A stretch of 7,412 nucleotides of DNA from positions 1 to 7,412 of the forward strand of contig JAACEG010000026.1 of assembly GCA_011682665.1 (NCBI GenBank), in the 5' to 3' direction. The stretch comes from Lysobacteraceae bacterium. GTDB taxonomy: Bacteria > Patescibacteriota > Patescibacteriia > JAACEG01. Every line of letters begins with the position of its first letter. Positions within the stretch are counted from its first letter, which is position 1. The translations under genes were made by a program, and so were the position numbers. Below the pieces are notes generated by a model. That model did no database searches. It was not told the DNA's origin and saw only the letters and a program-made list of their open reading frames with translations. Shown here one piece after another: positions 4,342 through 7,412 of this stretch.

Positions 4342-7332
4342 TCAAATTTTTTCTATTTTAATCAACAAAATTTCATTATCAATTTTAATTTCTTTGCAAT
4401 TTATTTCTGATTTTAAATTATCTAAAATATCAAGAGCTAAGGTATCTTTTAAAATATCATTTTTATATTTTTCAAATATTTTTTTGATTTCTTTATTTTC
4501 GCTTTTCCAGTAAAGATTGACCCTATCTTTGATGGTTAGCCCACCATTTTTTCGCAGACTGTTAATGGCGCGAACGATTTCCCGTTTTAGACCTTCTTGT
4601 TTTAATTCAGGGGTAATTTTAGTATCAAGCTCAACTTTCATATTTTCGTTTCCTTTGACAATTTTTACATTCTTAACATTTATTTCATCTTTTATTAAAT
4701 TTAAATATTCTTTGCCCACTTTTACCTTTTGGCTTTTGACTTTTAGCTCGCGAAGCGGTTGCCTTATTTTAATCCCAGCCTCTGCTCTTTTTGCTAATCC
4801 TAATTCTACAATCTTTCTCGCCATCTCCATATTCTCAATGACTTTTGACTTTTTACTTTTAACTTTTAACTTTGTTGGCCATTCTTCTAAGTGGACTGAT
4901 TCTTTTTCTCCTCCAACTTCTTTATATAAATATTCTGCCATAAAAGGCATAAAAGGCGCGATAAGTTTTGCTAAGGTTAACAAAACATAGCGAGTTGTTT
5001 GCAAAGCGTCTTGTTTATCTTTTCTCTCATCTCCTTTAAAACGTTCCCGACTCCTTCTTAAATACCAAGTTGATAAATCATTTATGAATTCAGCTATTGG
5101 ACGTGAAGCTTTTACTAAATTATAAGCGTCCATATTTTCTTCAATTTCTTTTATCAATAAATTTAATTTTATTAAAATCCATTTATCTAAAATATTTTTA
5201 CCGGTGTCATTGCGAATATCCGCGCGTGGTGGAAATAAAGTAACCCCAGCAATTTGCGGTATATTCCCAGAATTGCTTCGCTTCGCTCGCAATGGCGGAG
5301 CAAATAGTTTATAAAAATTTAAGACATTTTTTAAAATCATTAAAACCTTTTTTAAAACCTCATCAACTCCTTTTTCTGAAAAATTTAAGTTTTCCGCGAG
5401 CATCACAGGAGAGGTTAATAAATAATATCTTAAAGCGTCGGCTCCATATTTATCTAAAACCAAAAAAGGATCTGGATAATTTTTTAATTTCTTGCTCATT
5501 TTTTTCCCATCTTCCGCCAAAACAATCCCATTGACTATTACATTTTTATAAGCTGGGCTATTTTTTATTCCAACGGCGATGGCGTGCAAATAATAAAACC
5601 AGGCGCGAGTTTGATCAATTCCTTCGGCAATAAATTCTGCTGGAAAATTTCTTTCAAATTTTTCTTTATTTTCAAATGGATAATGCATTTGCGCATAAGG
5701 CATTGCTCCACTTTCAAACCAACAGTCCAAAACATCCGGCACTCGTCGCATTGTTCCCCCGCACTTTTCACATTTAAAAACAACTTTATCCACAATATCT
5801 TTATGAAGATCATTAATTCTTTGCTTGCTTAATTTTTCTAATTCTTTAATTGATCCTATAACTTTTTTTTCTCCACATTTATCGCAAATCCAAATTGGAA
5901 TTACTGCTGCCCAAAATCTCTGTCTGGAGATTGACCAATCGCGCGCGTTCTCCAACCAATGACCAAAGCGGCCTTCTTTAAGATAAGTAGGCGACCAATT
6001 TATTTTTTTAGCTAATTCTAACATTAGCTTTTTTATCTTCGTAATATTAACAAACCAAGAAGAAGTGGCGTAATTTATTAAAGGCGTATCGCATCGCCAG
6101 CAATGCGGATAGCTATGCTCAAATTTTTCTTTCGCGAACAATAAATTTTTGTGCGCTAAATACTTTATAATTTCTACATCTGTTTTTTGATGATCGCCAA
6201 TTGGTTTAACATTCATTCCTGCAAAATCTTTACATTCTTTTTTGATAACACCATCCATTTTAACATGCTGGATAAAAGGCAAGTTATATTTTTCCCCTAA
6301 ATTCATATCATCTTCGCCAAAAGCTGGAGCAATATGAACAACGCCTGTTCCTTCGTCAGTTGTCACAAAATCGCCATGATAAATTTTCCAAGCATTTTCT
6401 TTATTTTCTAAATTTTTATCCTTTGAATAATAATCAAAAACAGGCTTATATTTTAATCCAACTAAACCTTTACCTTCTATATCAATAATAATTTTATATT
6501 CTTTATCTTTCAAAACATCCTTAACTCTATTTTTTGCTAAAATATATTTTTCAGGCTTTCCCTTAATACTTAATACTTGATATTTGATACTTTTATTTAT
6601 TGCTAAGGCTACATTGCCGATTAAAGTCCACGGTGTTGTTGTCCACGCTAAAATATAAGTATTGTCATCAACTACAAAATCACCTATTTTTTGCCCTGCT
6701 TTAAGTTTGAATTTTACTGTCGCTGACAAATCTTTAATATTTTTGTATCCTTCCGCGACTTCTGATTGGGACAAAGTGGTTTCACACCGCGGACAAATAT
6801 GCATTGGTTTATACCCTTTATAAATTAAACCTTTATCCCACAATTCCTTAAAAACCCACCAAACAGACTCCATAAAGTCTAAATCCATTGTTTTATAACT
6901 ATTTTTCATATCAACAAAACGTCCTAACCGCTTAATAGTTTTTTCCCAGTCTTTAACATAGTTCAAAACTTTTGATCTACATATTTTATTAAATTTTTCT
7001 ACGCCCATTTTTTCAATATCTTTTTTGCTTTGAGAACCAAACTCTTTTTCCACGATATTTTCAATAGGGAGTCCATGGCAATCCCATCCCCACTTTCTTT
7101 CCACGTGATAACCTTTCATTGTTTGATATCTTGGAACAACATCTTTTATTATACTAGCAACAATATGCCCATAATGGGGAAGCCCTGTCGCGAAAGGTGG
7201 GCCATCATAAAAAACATAATCACCTTTTGGCGCTTCTTTTTTTAAAGATTTTTCAAATATTTTATTTTCCTTCCAAAATTTTAAAATTTCTTCTTCTTGT
7301 TGTGAAAAATTTCCTTTTTTTATTTCTGACAT
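4342..7332 (-). CDS. ileS: Isoleucyl-tRNA synthetase, type 2 (eukaryote-like)
   Basis: A complete 996-residue class I synthetase that charges tRNA(Ile) and edits mischarged valine. The HIGH motif is HYGH (53-56, within DGPPFATGLPHYGH) and the second signature is KMSKKLKNYPDP (611-622); both are characteristic of type 2 enzymes, which are typically insensitive to mupirocin. The CP1 editing domain spans about 185-400, with the Thr-rich TTTPWT (231-236) and GTGVVHIAPAFGEDD (328-342). Cysteine pairs at C180/C183, C411/C414, C483/C486 and C521/C524 suggest bound zinc. The anticodon-binding domain runs from about 712 to 860 and a C-terminal extension follows. Oddities are an extra segment at about 680-710 encoded by a palindromic element, and lysine-rich stretches at 248-259, 821-834 and 861-874 encoded by 7-bp repeats. 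The frame stays open throughout. No Shine-Dalgarno is seen; a weak TTGTTG-N17-TAAAAT (7372 to 7344) could be its promoter. Confidence 0.98.
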   Translation of the reverse strand: MSEIKKGNFSQQEEEILKFWKENKIFEKSLKKEAPKGDYVFYDGPPFATGLPHYGHIVASIIKDVVPRYQTMKGYHVERKWGWDCHGLPIENIVEKEFGSQSKKDIEKMGVEKFNKICRSKVLNYVKDWEKTIKRLGRFVDMKNSYKTMDLDFMESVWWVFKELWDKGLIYKGYKPMHICPRCETTLSQSEVAEGYKNIKDLSATVKFKLKAGQKIGDFVVDDNTYILAWTTTPWTLIGNVALAINKSIKYQVLSIKGKPEKYILAKNRVKDVLKDKEYKIIIDIEGKGLVGLKYKPVFDYYSKDKNLENKENAWKIYHGDFVTTDEGTGVVHIAPAFGEDDMNLGEKYNLPFIQHVKMDGVIKKECKDFAGMNVKPIGDHQKTDVEIIKYLAHKNLLFAKEKFEHSYPHCWRCDTPLINYATSSWFVNITKIKKLMLELAKKINWSPTYLKEGRFGHWLENARDWSISRQRFWAAVIPIWICDKCGEKKVIGSIKELEKLSKQRINDLHKDIVDKVVFKCEKCGGTMRRVPDVLDCWFESGAMPYAQMHYPFENKEKFERNFPAEFIAEGIDQTRAWFYYLHAIAVGIKNSPAYKNVIVNGIVLAEDGKKMSKKLKNYPDPFLVLDKYGADALRYYLLTSPVMLAENLNFSEKGVDEVLKKVLMILKNVLNFYKLFAPPLRAKRSNSGNIPQIAGVTLFPPRADIRNDTGKNILDKWILIKLNLLIKEIEENMDAYNLVKASRPIAEFINDLSTWYLRRSRERFKGDERKDKQDALQTTRYVLLTLAKLIAPFMPFMAEYLYKEVGGEKESVHLEEWPTKLKVKSKKSKVIENMEMARKIVELGLAKRAEAGIKIRQPLRELKVKSQKVKVGKEYLNLIKDEINVKNVKIVKGNENMKVELDTKITPELKQEGLKREIVRAINSLRKNGGLTIKDRVNLYWKSENKEIKKIFEKYKNDILKDTLALDILDNLKSEINCKEIKIDNEILLIKIEKI
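4719..4746. repeat. 7-bp tandem array inside ileS (3'-proximal copy)
   Basis: Four consecutive 7-bp units of the form CTTTTNN on the plus strand (ending AC, GG, GA, AG). On the coding strand they give the lysine/valine-rich stretch around ELKVKSQKVKV (residues 862-872). It shares its unit with the array at 4841-4873, about 95 bp away. A 28-bp array is not a multiple of three, so flanking bases must have adjusted to keep the frame. Confidence 0.8.
4841..4873. repeat. 7-bp tandem array inside ileS (second copy of the same unit)
   Basis: Four units of ACTTTTN (N = G, T, A, A) followed by a partial fifth, ACTTT. On the coding strand they give KLKVKSKKSKV (residues 821-831), in a surface-linker-like part before the helix ENMEMARKIVELGLAKRAEAGI. 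It is the same unit family as 4719-4746. Confidence 0.82.
5205..5297. repeat. Palindromic repeat element embedded in frame in ileS
   Basis: Terminal inverted arms CATTGCGA (5208-5215) and TCGCAATG (5287-5294) are perfect over 8 bp and extend outward with one G-C and two G-T pairs. An inner pair, AGCAATT (5248-5254) and AATTGCT (5271-5277), makes a second stem. The segment is clearly richer in G+C than the surrounding gene. It encodes L681 to T710 of IleS, starting LRAKRSNSGN and ending ADIRNDTG, between FYKLFAPP and the conserved NILDKWIL. The arms and the LRAKRSN peptide resemble small dispersed palindromic repeats known from many A/T-rich bacteria, and the in-frame position recalls the Rickettsia palindromic elements. 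Family membership is from memory, not a search. Confidence 0.85.
6562..6589. repeat. 7-bp tandem array inside the ileS editing domain
   Basis: Four 7-bp units on the plus strand: CTTAATA twice, then CTTGATA, then TTTGATA. On the coding strand they give SIKYQVLSIKG (residues 248-258), in a strand/loop region after NVALAINK in the CP1 editing domain. The unit differs from that of the two arrays near the 3' end of the gene, but the 7-bp period is the same. Confidence 0.8.
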
Positions 7333-7412
7333 AAATATTTATAATTTTAATTTAATCTTTAAAAAACAACAAAGGATTTTTAGATAAATTTTCTAATCTG
7401 ATTTTGATTTTC

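Noticed and set aside
4719..4873. CRISPR-like spacing of the two short ileS repeat arrays
   Set aside because: The units are 7 bp tandem repeats without unique spacers and lie in coding sequence; there is no cas gene.
4517..4990. A 157-codon plus-strand open frame inside ileS
   Set aside because: It is antisense to the conserved anticodon-binding and C-terminal part of IleS, Phe/Ser-rich, and has no expression signals.
1..7412. Alternative genetic code (TGA read as glycine, as in Gracilibacteria/SR1)
   Set aside because: TGA ends ileS, the antitoxin gene and the small gene at sensible places and does not occur inside any of the conserved frames.
7333..7412. Possible start of another gene at the right edge
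   Set aside because: These 80 bp are an A/T-rich leader with stops in the frames checked and no recognisable protein or RNA; only a weak ileS promoter candidate is seen.

Overview
The window is about 70% A+T and is densely coded. Genes run mostly on the minus strand, with short gaps, few recognisable Shine-Dalgarno sites and lysine/isoleucine-rich proteins. TGA acts as an ordinary stop (ileS, the antitoxin gene and the plus-strand small gene all end in TGA, and no internal TGA interrupts a gene), which argues against the TGA=Gly code of Gracilibacteria/SR1. The gene set, the eukaryote-like IleS and the style of the Phd-type antitoxin fit a Candidate Phyla Radiation/Patescibacteria genome (Parcubacteria or Microgenomates type). 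That placement is an inference from style, not proof.

Layout from left to right. (1) Positions 1-3112 hold a minus-strand cluster transcribed argS -> Nudix-like gene -> Xer-type tyrosine recombinase, with gaps of 19 and 13 nt. The recombinase runs off the left edge just before its expected catalytic tyrosine. (2) Positions 3113-3297 form a divergent intergenic region with a good sigma70-type promoter facing right. A 22-nt motif occurs there as mirrored copies at nearly the same distance from the two divergent start codons. (3) Positions 3298-3600 hold the only plus-strand gene, a 100-residue heptad-patterned helical protein of unknown function. It has its own promoter, a strong Shine-Dalgarno site and a perfect 14-bp intrinsic terminator, so it looks like a complete monocistronic unit. 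(4) Positions 3667-4292 hold a minus-strand type II toxin-antitoxin pair (Phd/YefM-like antitoxin, PIN/VapC toxin) with an ATGA overlap. A palindrome overlapping a TATAAT box lies just upstream. (5) Positions 4342-7332 hold a complete type 2 (eukaryote-like) isoleucyl-tRNA synthetase gene.

Two tRNA-charging genes, argS and ileS, therefore flank a small accessory block made of the toxin-antitoxin pair and the orphan helical gene. The least ordinary features lie inside or beside the housekeeping genes. ileS carries an in-frame, G+C-richer palindromic element that encodes about 31 extra residues at the junction between the catalytic core and the anticodon-binding domain. It also carries three separate arrays of 7-bp tandem units that have become coding sequence. 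The orphan plus-strand gene is the best candidate here for something undescribed.
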